NCBI RefSeq assembly: GCF_000708205.1 | Contig: NW_014575559.1 | Coordinates: 522,575-586,574 of the forward strand | DNA: 64,000 bases | From: Mixia osmundae IAM 14324 | Taxonomy: Eukaryota > Basidiomycota > Mixiomycetes > Mixiales > Mixiaceae | Direction of reading: 5' to 3' | Shown here: piece by piece, positions 24,033 to 34,684 of the stretch | Numbering within the stretch: position 1 is the first letter of the stretch | Layout: every line of letters begins with the position of its first letter | Position numbers and translations under genes: made by a program | Notes under the pieces: model-generated | The model's database searches: none | Seen by the model: the letters and a program-made list of their open reading frames with translations, nothing else | What the model was told of the DNA's origin: nothing

Positions 24033-25341
24033 ATGTCCAAAGACGGGCTGTTGTTCGACGCCGGACAGCATGTATGTGCCTTCAGTGCCATTCGCGGTCG
24101 AAGCAAGCTGATCTGCTCCTCCTTCTCAGGCCAGCGAGGATCTCGCGTTCAAGGGTAGGTCAATGGGCGCTTGCTGCCCAGTCTCAGCTCAGCTCGACCG
24201 CAGATTTCGGCTCGAACTATCCCAGTAGCCCAGCAGGAGATGGCAGAAGTCAGCCGAACAGTCATCCCTCGCGCACCACCAAGTTCTGACATGAACAAGC
24301 GTCGCAGGTCTCCCGACAGGCAATGTCGGCTCAGGCCTGTATGATCCGGACGAGGCCATGCAACGGCAGATAGGCGGCTCAGGACTCTTCTCACTCGATT
24401 TCTACAGCAAGTACTTTGACATTGACACCATGACCGTGGGTACCGCAGGCCAAAAGACGCGACCCGCGCTCATCATCGCCGTCTGGTCGCGCAGGTCCTC
24501 GAGCGATCATGGCGGACGATGTATCCGAGAGAAGACTATGTCGATCATGTGCTCAACGGTCAGCCAGACCTCTACGGTACGCATTCGCGGCTGCGCTCGG
24601 TATCCTCATCTGACGTGGCAATACTCACTCTGGCCAGGACCATTCTGGCTGCCGACGACGCTCATCTTTGTGCTCTTCCTCTCATCTTCGCTCTCGTCAT
24701 CCATCAATGCCTATCTTGCCGGCGAGGCGTATTCTTACGATTTCACGCGCTTGACCGTCGCAGTGACTATCGTGTTCGTCTGCCCTCTAGCCTGACTGCG
24801 GCCACAAGCTTGACGTTCGGCTTCCGATGGGCAGGTACATTTATGCGCTCGCGATACCAATCTTGCTCTGGGCAGTCTTCAGATACTGGGCGGGTATCAC
24901 CTCGAGAGGGCCAGTCGAGATGCTCAGCCTGTACGGCTACGGCCTCGCGCCTTGGATCTTTGTAGCTGTGAGGCCAACGAGCCGGGAGCGAAAGGACGTC
25001 CTGACCGAAGTGACGCAGCTTCTATCCATTCCGCCTCTGCCAGCCGTGCGGCTGCTCTTCACGCTGATTGCCTTTGCTGTCTCTGGCGGCTTCATCTTGC
25101 GAAAGTAAGCCCACACTCCTCTCTTGCGTACGCGAGCTGACATTACGCCAGCATATACCCGGTCCTCAACTCGGCGCCCTCAAAAATGGCAAGAGGGCTC
25201 ATCATTGCCGTCGTCGTCCTGCACGCGGGGCTGACGATCGCACTCTGGATTGCCTTCCTTGCAGGTGGCGGGCAGCCCGCTAAGACCATCACGCCGACGC
25301 CGGGCACGCCATCAGACACGCCTGCTGATGACGCTAGATAA
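24033..25341 (+). CDS. Yip1-domain Golgi membrane protein (YIPF1/YIPF2 type)
   Basis: Nine exons: 24033-24071, 24130-24154, 24204-24248, 24308-24435, 24495-24576, 24638-24773, 24835-24967, 25019-25104 and 25152-25341. The introns are 46-61 nt and all splice in frame. After a polar N-terminus the conserved block reads LFSLDFYSKYFDIDT, then DYVDHVLNGQPDLYGPFWLPTTLIF, followed by about five hydrophobic helices including SLYGYGLAPWIFVA and ILRNIYPVLN. The order of blocks matches YIPF1/YIPF2 more closely than YIPF5. Such proteins sit in Golgi membranes and bind Rab GTPases. The C-terminal tail is short and Thr/Pro-rich. Very small exons (25-45 nt) make automatic annotation error-prone here. Confidence 0.83.
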
Positions 25342-25392
25342 TGCATTGCATGCGTGTATGTGACCGCTTGGAGCTACGACATTGTGGACCAC

Positions 25393-28247
25393 TTAGCTAG
25401 CGTGCCACAGAGCGCCTTCAAGGCTGATGCCGTGCGTGATGGGACTGTAGAGTGTGCTCGAAGAGCCTAATGCGTCCGCTGGCGGAGAGGACTGCCTGCC
25501 CCTGCCTGGTGCACTACTCAGTGGCTCGAGATGAGTCAACGGCGGCGGTTGAAAGCTGAACTGATATGCACTCAGATCCTCTACCTCCGGCTCCTGACGA
25601 GTAGGCAGGCCAGTCGGTATTTCTTTGTCGCTTGTCCTGCGAGGATTGCGCACGAGGCGATGTGCTTGTGAGGGAAGCGTGTAGAGATTGAGGGGCTCGA
25701 GCGGCCAGGGTGCGGTTGACTTCCAGAGGATTTGCGAGTCTTGCGGCTCGTCTGAATGACGTGCACGCTGGGCCTCTGTCAGTGCGAAAGGATCGATTGC
25801 AGTTGACAATCCGTCGTTCGCATCGAAATTCGTCCTCGCTCGCTTTGCCACCTTGTGCATATTTGTTTGCGACACCTCAGCCTCTTTCTCACTAAGAAAG
25901 GTCAAAATCTTTATTGCTTTACGTGCACAGCTCTGCTCGCGCATGAGATCGATTGCAAAGACTATACGAATACGCACAGATTCTTGTGCAGACATGCGAA
26001 TGATTGACATCGCGTTCTTGATCTCCGCGCGATAGGTGTCTGCTTCGGGGTTGTGAGGATTTTGCAGGAGCTCAAGGAGTAAGATGATGCATGCCCCAGA
26101 TGATTTGAAATGCAAGCTTCCCCAGTTCTGTCGACAGCACGCCCTTGCGTGTATGGCCAGGAAGACTCTGGCTGCTTTGATACAAAGATGTCTCGAACGA
26201 GCGTACACTGGATCGGTGAAGCCTTTTGTTAAGAAGGGCCGATGAAGTCGCATGCGCTCAGTGCAGATAGCGATGTGAGTGATGCAGACGCGCAACTCTT
26301 GCAGAGGATTCTTGGCAGCGAGGTTGAGCCGAGTTCCGTTCCAGCCATTTGCATAGTGACGCGGCATGGAGCCCTCAAGGTGCTCTATCTTCCGTTCTAG
26401 CTCCAGGACTGCCTTGTAAGTCACACCTTCCACGCCGAACGCAGTGTCGGTGATACTTTTGGACACGACAGCGGTACGGTATCTGATCAGCAAGAAGCTC
26501 ATGATAGTCTCGCCCGTCGAATTGCGCACGATCCCTCGATCCGTGATCTCGTCATCATTGGCGTCCTGGGGAAACTGCGTATCGACATTGCTCAGATCGA
26601 ACGTGGACCAGTTGCGACCAAGCGCAGCTGCCGCGAGGACTTCAAAGGAGAGCAGTGTCCACCAGGTCTTTCTGCGATCTTCTGCCTGCTTGAATGTGTA
26701 GCGATCGGGTTGATGTGATGGATCTCGATGAAGCCCAAGCTGAAACGCCAGCTGACCGGCCATGCCCAGTAATGCCATGCCTGACCCACAGGCTTCGGCA
26801 GGCGTCATGAAGATGTAGAACGTGTTCAGGATGACGATGGCGCGGATCGCCTCGAGGCTGGGATTGGTCAAGAACGCGCCTGCGATGAGTGCACGCATTG
26901 CAGCCTCAAGCCATTGATCGACGAGCTTCTCCTTGTCTGCTCCGAGTCCGTCCCGGATCGCTCGAGCTAGTGGCATCATGCTGACTCCCATGGCACACAC
27001 GCCAAAAAAGGTAGCCATGAAGGCTAGATCGATTCTGTCGTGCTGACCCGTCACGATAGCCTGTCGCATCTCGGCCCATTGCCGATGAAAGTCCGGCAGG
27101 CATACCGCATGCTGGTACCAGTCGATGAAGCGGGTGTAGTACGAGAGAGCGGATCGCATCTGAGGCTCTGTTGGCAGCTTGTTGATCAGATCTTCAATGC
27201 GTACGTTCGTGGAGCCGAACGGGATGGCCAGCATCGCATTGGCATCAGCGGGTAAGCTCTGTGGATCGTATGAGTCAGACATCAGGCTCCTATGTTCTAC
27301 GATGAGCTCACTTGGGGAGGAGGGAGATTGTTATCGCAATAACCAAAAGCTTGCGGTAGGAGCATCCTTTCTTGCGCTTCTGTGACGAGTCGACACTCCT
27401 TGAGAGCTTTGGACCGCGGTACGTCAAACTGGACGACTTGCGAGATGACCATATGACTCAGGGTCTCGCAGAGATCGTTCGCCTTGAGATCGTGCAGCTC
27501 TTTGGAAGTAGACTGTTCCTCGCGTGGCCCACGATCATTGGCCAGTGTCGAGGTACTCGAGCCAGATTGGATCGAGCTCGCGGCCCTACCAGATGACATG
27601 GACGAGCCACTCGTGTTGTTCGAGCTACCGGTGCCTATCGCATGATAGCCGGGCCGGGCTTGCTCTGGCGCGTCAGGATAGAAAGTAGGCACGGCCTCTG
27701 CCCGAGCTTGAGTGAGCCTGTCGACGATAGCTTGGAGCTGCTCGACTTTTGCTCTGAGCTCGACCGCATCGTTGATGTCTCGAGCAGTCAGGAGAGGCAC
27801 GGCACCCTCCCAGACGCAGTCGGTCTTTCGGCTCGTACAGCTGCCACAAGGATATAGTCGGTCGCAGCGAAGTTTCTTGCGTCGACATTGATTACAACTA
27901 GCAGACTTGCGCTCGATGCGCTTCTTGCGCCTCGCCTGCTTGTCCGACGGTAGCTCGACATCGGCGCTTTCAGCAACCGAGGCGCCAGTCGAGGGTGTTG
28001 TCGGCTTGACAGGTTCAGGAGGCGAGAGCGAGCTTGTCACAGAGCTGCTGTAAGTGATGGCCGGTTGAGTGAGTGCGGAAGGATCTCTTGTGTCCCTCAC
28101 AGTCGCCAAGCCGTCCGGACTAGCTGCTACGAGCCCTGCAGGCTTATAGTGGGGAGAGTCTGCAATGCCAGTGTCGGCTCTTTCTTCGATTGAGCGCATG
28201 GCTCTGATGCTTCGGTGCAGGTTGTTGAAGCCGCCGATTCGGTCCAT
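25393..28247 (-). CDS. Zn2Cys6 fungal transcription factor
   Basis: Two exons, 28247-27312 and 27258-25393, joined across the 53-nt intron 27259-27311 (PPPQ to SLPADAN); about 930 residues. The binuclear zinc cluster is CNQCRRKKLRC...CGSC...C with basic KQARRKKRIERK just before it. It is followed by a linker and a short coiled coil (VELRAKVEQLQAIVDRL) that probably dimerises. The second exon carries the fungal middle homology region (AIRAIVILNTFYIF, AFQLGLHRDPS, RRKTWWTLLSFEV). The target genes are unknown. The nearby succinate-fumarate carrier and other metabolic genes are not evidence of regulation. Confidence 0.92.
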
Positions 28248-28871
28248 GACTAGGATTGCTTCATCAACGAGACAGCAGCACAGCAGAGAAGCAGGTCTCG
28301 ACTAGGTTCACCTATCATTTAGAAAAAGACTCCTCCCCTCGCGCTTCTCGAGATCGATTCCGCGTGTCGAGTCGATTGCAGATTTGCAGATCGCCGCGGC
28401 CGGGCTGGAAAATCAGTTGGCGCGCCTCTGTGCGATGGATTCAGCGCTCGTCTTGCCGAAGTCTGCGTACCTCATCTCTTGTTCTCTGACGGCGGCCGCT
28501 CTGCGTCGCTGTCCTTGCATTGAGCTCGGCATTACAACCGCAAAGCACATACCTTAACGCAGCCCTCTTCCGCCGAATGGCACGCAGCGCTCAGGATCTT
28601 AGGACCGCGCCTCTTGCGAAGCTCGCGCACAACAATGTACACTGGCCGAGTCGTTGTGGAGGTACGTGCGACTATCGCCCTTTGCTAACAAATCTGGCGA
28701 AACGCCTGATGCCTCGACATGCCAGGTCGGATGCTTTTGTGTGGTTCTGTTTGTGCACTCTTCTTCGCGGGCGAACACGTTCGCGATAGAGCTACGTGCA
28801 AGGGCTCAGACGCAAGGGTAAGAAGCGACTACGAGTCACGCTCTGCTCGCCAGATTGACAATGCATTATTG
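28248..28871 (+). other. Gap with a possible small spliced gene
   Basis: Between the transcription-factor start and the carrier stop. A 64-nt intron-like segment (28662-28725, donor GTACGT, acceptor GCCAG with CTGAT upstream) sits in it. Splicing there opens two competing short frames. One starts at ATG 28577, ends at 28880 and has a basic N-terminus. The other reads MYTGRVVVE joined to VGCFCVVLFVH. Neither is recognised. The first overlaps the stop of the convergent carrier. Could equally be 5' sequence or an unannotated non-coding transcript. Confidence 0.3.
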
Positions 28872-30188
28872 CTAATTTGACTCGTCCGCGACATAGTCTG
28901 CTTTGAGCGTCTCGAGCTGCTTGGCCACGCGCTCATACACGACAAAGACAACGCTTTGACTGGAGAATGAGGCAGATGAGCACTTTGTATCAAGTCAAGC
29001 TGGCGGAAAACTTGCCCGGGTGCGACACGAGCGACGCGAGGTGTGATGCCAGAGTAGAAGGAGCGGAAGCCCTCTTGGCGGAACATCTCTCCTGCTACTT
29101 TCGTGATGCGGCTCCACGCTGTCTCGCCTGCGAGTGCTGTTGCGCGTTGGATACGCGTTTTGATAGTGTCGATAGGTGCATTTGTAAAGGGACCTGATGT
29201 ACAGATCAGCATGAATGTCCTGCGAGGACCAGAGCCGTGTGCGTACCCATAGCGCCAGAGATGAGACCGATGATGCCAGTCTGCCAGCCGGGCAGCATGC
29301 CATTGTACTCTGGCTGCAATTCGACCGCCTTGGCTTTGATCTCCGTGTATGCAGTGAAATTGGCCGCTGCATGTCCAGTGGCTGGTCAGCGTAGTCCTGA
29401 GAGGGACAGAGATGACTGACCTTGGTTCGTGGCTTGACGGAGTGCAGTGAGTGCGACACCACGATAGAGCGTCTTTGGGCCTTCTTCCTTCAATATGAGA
29501 TAGAGTGCGTGTGCTGCATTTCTATACTTTGGAATGTCGAGTGGATCTGCCATACTGTGCTGTTGCGCTTGCAGTCTGATCTTGACGACTTCCATCGGAC
29601 ACACGACCGCGACGGCTTCGGTCGTGCCCGCTCCCAGACCAGCTGCCGTCTCTGTGTCAGGACCACAAGGTCGAGCTCTTGATGGCTCATACCCAGGAAA
29701 ACGCCTTGCGGGCTTGTGTCGCCAGTCTTCTTGTCGGCGAGGAATGCTTTATATTGCTCGAATGACGCAAACCGGATGGCCATCTTTGGTACAATGCCCG
29801 AAATGACTGCGCCCAAGCCTGCGAGGTCAATGGATGAATTAGCCTAGCATCAAGCTGTCAAGCTTGTGGCATGCCTTTGTAGAGACCTAAAGGCGTCTCC
29901 TTTTTGACAATCATTGCACCTGTCGCAATGAAGCCTCGTGCCTTGACCTGCGCTTGCTTGTCAGTACCGCCGACAGGGCGACTTGATCGACAGACGCACG
30001 CCTTTGCCTCTGCTGCTTCGGCTGAGCTGCATGCGGACCTTGATGGTGTCCAGAGGATGGCAGACGCATGCTTCCGACAAGCCGGCAATTCCTCCTGCGA
30101 TGAGGTGCGTTCCCAGCGGTGTCTTGCCCTTCTTCTTCGTCTCGGAGGAACCGCTGCCCTTGGGACCGCCCGTAGACGCTGTCGACAT
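28872..30188 (-). CDS. SFC1: Mitochondrial succinate-fumarate carrier
   Basis: A mitochondrial carrier family member that exchanges cytosolic succinate for matrix fumarate, linking acetyl-CoA use and the glyoxylate cycle to gluconeogenesis. Seven exons: 30188-30000, 29947-29875, 29818-29693, 29642-29421, 29365-29247, 29193-29016 and 28959-28872. The three carrier signatures are present: CHPLDTIKVRMQ, CPMEVVKIRLQAQQ and NAPIDTIKTRIQ. Diagnostic matches to yeast Sfc1 include YKGLGAVISGIVPKMAIRF, RQATNQ and VAPGQ. Two introns have GC donors fixed by these conserved blocks: 29819-29874 (AAAG|GCATGC, making YKG-LGAV) and 28960-29015 (CCGG|GCAAGT, making APG-QSVV). Start at MSTASTGG; the open frame further upstream is probably 5' UTR. 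Confidence 0.93.
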
Positions 30189-30396
30189 GCTGCCTGCGGC
30201 AAGGCTATGTCGCTGTACCGGCGAGTGACGTTGCGCGTGACACTCGACCGGCCTTTTCAGCTCAGGTTCGCGGGCAAGTTCGGCAACTCGTGATCGACGA
30301 TCGACAGTCACGAAACGAGCCGGCGCCTTGTTCGCGAATCCAATCAGGTGCATCTATGAGTTGTTACAGGGACATACAAGACTGCTGCACAGACAT

Positions 30397-33300
30397 CTAG
30401 TCAGAATCTGTATCGGGCTCTCGAGTCGCGCCCTCTCTACTGTTGGACAGCCAGGCGACCGTTCGCAAACGGCGACGTTCCTGCACGCAACATGAGCATA
30501 TGCCAACTTGGCCATGTACCGTACGTACTTCGCGCTCCTTCTGCTGCTTTCGAGTGAGCTTCTTCTTCTTGACGACGGGCATCGGAATAGAGGCATCTGC
30601 TCCGTTCGGAGCGGCCTCATCGCCCGAGTTTGCACGAGATGGCGTAGCGCTGTTTGAAGCTGAATTGGTGGCGCTTGCGACCCTGCTCGTCACACGGCTG
30701 CTGAAGCGAGACGACCGAGGCGTGTTCTCCTTACTGTCGTCGAATGCATCGTCCACGATAGCAGCCTTGCCCTTGTGAATGAGCTTACCGCCCTCGACAT
30801 TCCAGATCTCTGGACACAGGGCCCCGACGAACTCGGTGTTGTGGGAGATGCATACGAATGCGCCATCCCATTCGCGAATGGCGACAGCCAGACCACCAAG
30901 CGCATCGCGATCCAGGAAGTTCGTCGGCTCGTCCAAGATGAGCAGCTGGGGTTTGGCCCACAGGGCTGCCGCGATGACGACCTTGACCTTTTGTCCGCCA
31001 GACAAGCCCTTGAGCTCATTGTATTGCGCGATATCGCCATCCAGGCCGATGTCTTCCAGATGCTTTCGGATCGCAGGCCCGGTGAGCTCACGGGAGCCAG
31101 AGCCTTCCCGGGAGGCTTCAAAGTCGTCAAATTGCTGAACGATCTTACTGAAGCCGAGCTCAAAGAGACGCTCGCGAGGGATCCAATTGTTGAACTGAAG
31201 CGCAGTGTCAGCTCGACGACCAGTATACGAGACGGCACGCACTCTGTGGTCAAGTCCCTTCCATTTGAGCTCGTAGGTGAAAGACTTCTTGAGCTTCTGT
31301 CGGCCGATGATCATTTCCACTCTCCTCTCCTCGCCGGTAGACGCCTTGATGGGCGTCTCAAGGATCTTCTTCTCTTCGGCTGATAGCTTGCGAGATGCGG
31401 TCGCAGCGAGCTCGCGATCGTGACCATCTTGATATCTCCATCTGATATAGTCGACAGCAGTCCGGGTCAGATGCTGCTCGATGTGCGCAAAGGCATGCTG
31501 AGCGACCATGGCAATACGCAGATTGGGGTGCTTCTCGACTCTGCCAGAGTCAGGAATTGTCTCGCCCGTCAGGACCTTGATGAGCGTCGATTTGCCAGCT
31601 CCATTAGGTCCAACGACACCGACACGAGAGGACAGAGTGACTGCACACGAGGCGTTGTACAGCGATGGCTTCGGCGCTCCGGGGTAGGTGAACGTGACAT
31701 CCGTCATCTTCACGATCGCTCTCGTCTTTGATCGTACACCCATGAGACCTCCAGGGGGCGGGAAGGAGAACTTGATCAGCGAGGCTGATAAAGTGTAGTA
31801 GCTCTTTGCAGCTGGATGTTGGTCGACAAACTTGGCAAGATTGCCCTTATAGTAGACCAGACGCTTCTTCTCGTAGTGAATAATATCAGTACAGATGGCA
31901 TCGAGGAATCCAGAATCGTGTGAGACGACAAGCACAGTAACATGCGTGAGGGCATTGAGATAGCCTTGCAGCCATTCGATGGATGCGCGATCGAGATGGT
32001 TTGTAGGCTCGTCGAGCAGCAACACATCGGCCTGCAACACTGATCAGCTAGGAATAGATCCATTGTCTTGTGGCATTACCTCGCAAATCATGGCACGCGC
32101 AAGTGCCAGTCGCATCTTCCATCCACCCGATAAAGCTTGCACGGTCTGAGCCTGTCTGTTCTCGTCGAAACCAGTCTCGAACATGAACTTCTTGACCTTG
32201 TCGGGAGAAGCGCCAGTCGCCTTGACAAAGCGATCGTTGCACAAGAATTCGAACAAATTTGCTTCGCTCTCTTCGCCGTCGATGTCGTGCTCGACGTAGA
32301 AGGTGGAAAGCGACTCTGGCCAGTTTTCGACCTGGTGGCGGTTGATGGCTTTCAGCAAGGTCGACTTGCCGCAGCCATTCGTGCCGCAGACGCCATATCG
32401 ATGACCGCGACGAAGCTTGAGGACTGTATGGTTGAGCAGAAGCAGCCCACCGTAGGCAAGCGAAAACTGAATGTTTGTCAGTAGCTCTCCATCCGCACCA
32501 TCGTCGTCTTCGAGATCGGATGCGTTGCGCTTCAGGTCGATCTCGACCCATTGGCGGTTGGCTTCCTTGCAAACGCTCTGCGCCTGTGTTGAAGACATGA
32601 ACCGAGCCAGATACGGAGCGACGTAGACGTCCTGCCATTGCTTGTCGTCAAAATCACGCTTCTTGACAAGTACCGAGACGGCATGCGAGACATATGAAAG
32701 GGTTGTCTGAACAAATGCGTCGGGTGCAGCGCCGGTTTGCTTTGTGAAAAGCTCGACGAGAAGGCTCACTGACGTCTTTTCGTCATCTGGGCTGGGATCG
32801 AGTGCCTCTTCCGCAGCCTCGGTCTCGACACCAGCGGAGGCAGCAAGCATACTTTGCTTGGCGTCTCTGCCAAATGCGCGGACCTCTGGGAAAGCAGCGG
32901 TCTCTGCAATCTTGCTCACTCCCGGCAGAAGATGAGGCACATGATGAGCAGCAAGCTCGAACGACCTGACGAGCTTGAACAAATTGCCAATGAGGATGAC
33001 CGTCTGGCGTTGCACAGTTGCACTACGATCGTTGAGTGCACGGATTAGCAGAGGCACGAGGATTGCAAGTGTGGGCGCGTCGACATCGCGTACCCATACG
33101 TTGGCAGAGAGCTTGTTGATGCCTTCGGGTACCGTATCTGGGCGCGCCATGCAGGATACAAGGATCGGAATGAACGGAATGACGTCTGGATTGGACAGGA
33201 CTGAGCAGACTTTTTCAGTCGCACGTGTGGCTGCCTGAGCAACTTCAGGCTTGGTATCTTGCAGGTGATGCGTGAGGCGTGGGATGATCGTGCCCAGTCT

Positions 33301-33801
33301 TTCCGATACTTGATCCTTGCAGCGCTCTACGACAAGCGCAAGGACGTCTAATGCACCAGCCTTGACGCGCCACTTGCCGTTGCTGTCTACGATGTTGAAA
33401 AGAGTGTCGATGACCTTTATGCATTGTTCAGGCGGAGGAAGAGCGACAAACGCCTTGGCTGCGCGCTCGGCAGCATCTTTGACGACTTCGCCCTTGCCGG
33501 TCTCTGCGTACATCGCGAGTATCTCGGGCAGCAAAGGTAGATAGTAGGCCTCTGCGCCAGGCTGGGTCCGCCTGAAAATCTCTTCGAAGCCGACCATAGC
33601 AGACTCGCGCTCGAAACCGCTTTTACTCTTGCTAGCTCGTAGGAGCTCGTTGAGGATGTCATGGTCCGCAAGCGAGTGCAGGCCAGTCTCCTGCACAAAA
33701 TCTGCTAATTCTGCGCCAGCAGCATGGCAGCTTGCCGGATCCGGCGCAGCATACAGACGCTGCAGGATTGCTGACGGTGCAGGTAAGACAGCCATCGGCA
33801 T
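30397..33801 (-). CDS. YEF3: Translation elongation factor 3 (EF-3)
   Basis: A fungal-specific ribosome-bound ATPase that helps release deacylated tRNA from the E site. Three exons: 33801-32080, 32031-30529 and 30480-30397 (introns 48 and 48 nt), about 1,100 residues. N-terminal HEAT repeats span about residues 1-320, followed by a four-helix region. ABC domain 1 has GTNGCGKST, LSGGWKMRLALARA and LLLDEPTNHLD, the last just after intron 1. ABC domain 2 has GPNGAGKST, LSGGQKVKV and LILDEPTNFLD, with the chromodomain-like insertion (YELKWKGLDH). The lysine-rich C-tail (KKKKLTRKQQKERE) fits ribosome binding. No key residue is missing. Confidence 0.97.
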
Positions 33802-33943
33802 AGCGCACTCGACCTGTCAAACGTGTGACGTCGGTTAGCCAACAAAATTTGGGATGCGCTGGGAAATTGAAAAATCTCTTCCGACAGGCGTTGCCACGTT
33901 ATCACGTGTCGCCGGCATGTCGCCCAGTTGAGACAAACTGCCC

Positions 33944-34660
33944 ATGTCGTTCGACCAGCTTGTTCTTCGCAAATACGCCGCGCTAGACTCGCCGCTCGAC
34001 TCACTGCCCTTTGATGTGTATCTCACTCATACGAATGATGCGCTTGCAATATTTGACTTGTTTCCCAAGGCAAAGTATCATTTTCTCGTCTTGCCTCGAC
34101 ACAATGCAGCTGTATACAAGACGCGCGGCTTGATCGCAGACGATTTCCAAAGTCTGCGTACACTGTTGCGTCGAGGTGCAGAAGCCGCGCTCGTCGTGTG
34201 CAAATTGCTGCGAGACGCGAGTGAAGAAGTCATTGCAATGATACAAGACGAGATGATCAAAGCGACCGGAACAAGCTGGCCAATCTCTGCTGGCTTTCAT
34301 GCGGTACCCAGCATGCATCATATCCATTTGCATGTCATCTCTACGGATCTCGTGTCCGATCGACTCAAGCATAAGAAGCATTACAACTCATTTGACCCGC
34401 GTGGCACTTTCTTTCTCTCTGTCGACAGTGTTATTGATCTGCTTAGCCGTGGTCAAGTTGACGAGGTATTGCGTCTACGACTCATCACAGACTTCCCTGA
34501 CTCTGAGCAGCTCAGGAGCATGATGGACGAAGCATCGACATCGGGACCGCTCGTCAGCCTGCACACGGGCGAGACGTTCAAGAACATACCTCTGCTCAAG
34601 GCGCATCTCGAACATGTCTATGCGACTCAGCTGTCGAAGACACCCCGAGTGCAGATATAA
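33944..34660 (+). CDS. HNT3: Aprataxin-like HIT-domain protein (Hnt3 type)
   Basis: Intronless, 238 residues. Aprataxin removes AMP from 5'-adenylated DNA ends left by abortive ligation, in the nucleus. The N-terminal HIT domain has KAKYHFLVLPR and the histidine triad H126-I-H128-L-H130 within SMHHIHLHVIS, followed by a typical aprataxin block (KKHYNSF, GTFFLSVDSVIDLL). The C-terminal segment aligns with the family zinc finger (ETFKNIPLLKAHLEHVY), but the two expected cysteines are replaced by Ser and Thr (VSLHTGE), so the finger probably does not bind zinc in the usual way. The stop is 24 bp from that of the convergent MIT-domain gene. Confidence 0.88.
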   Translation: MSFDQLVLRKYAALDSPLDSLPFDVYLTHTNDALAIFDLFPKAKYHFLVLPRHNAAVYKTRGLIADDFQSLRTLLRRGAEAALVVCKLLRDASEEVIAMIQDEMIKATGTSWPISAGFHAVPSMHHIHLHVISTDLVSDRLKHKKHYNSFDPRGTFFLSVDSVIDLLSRGQVDEVLRLRLITDFPDSEQLRSMMDEASTSGPLVSLHTGETFKNIPLLKAHLEHVYATQLSKTPRVQI

Positions 34661-34684
34661 CGTGACAACAGAACAAAGGCTCCT

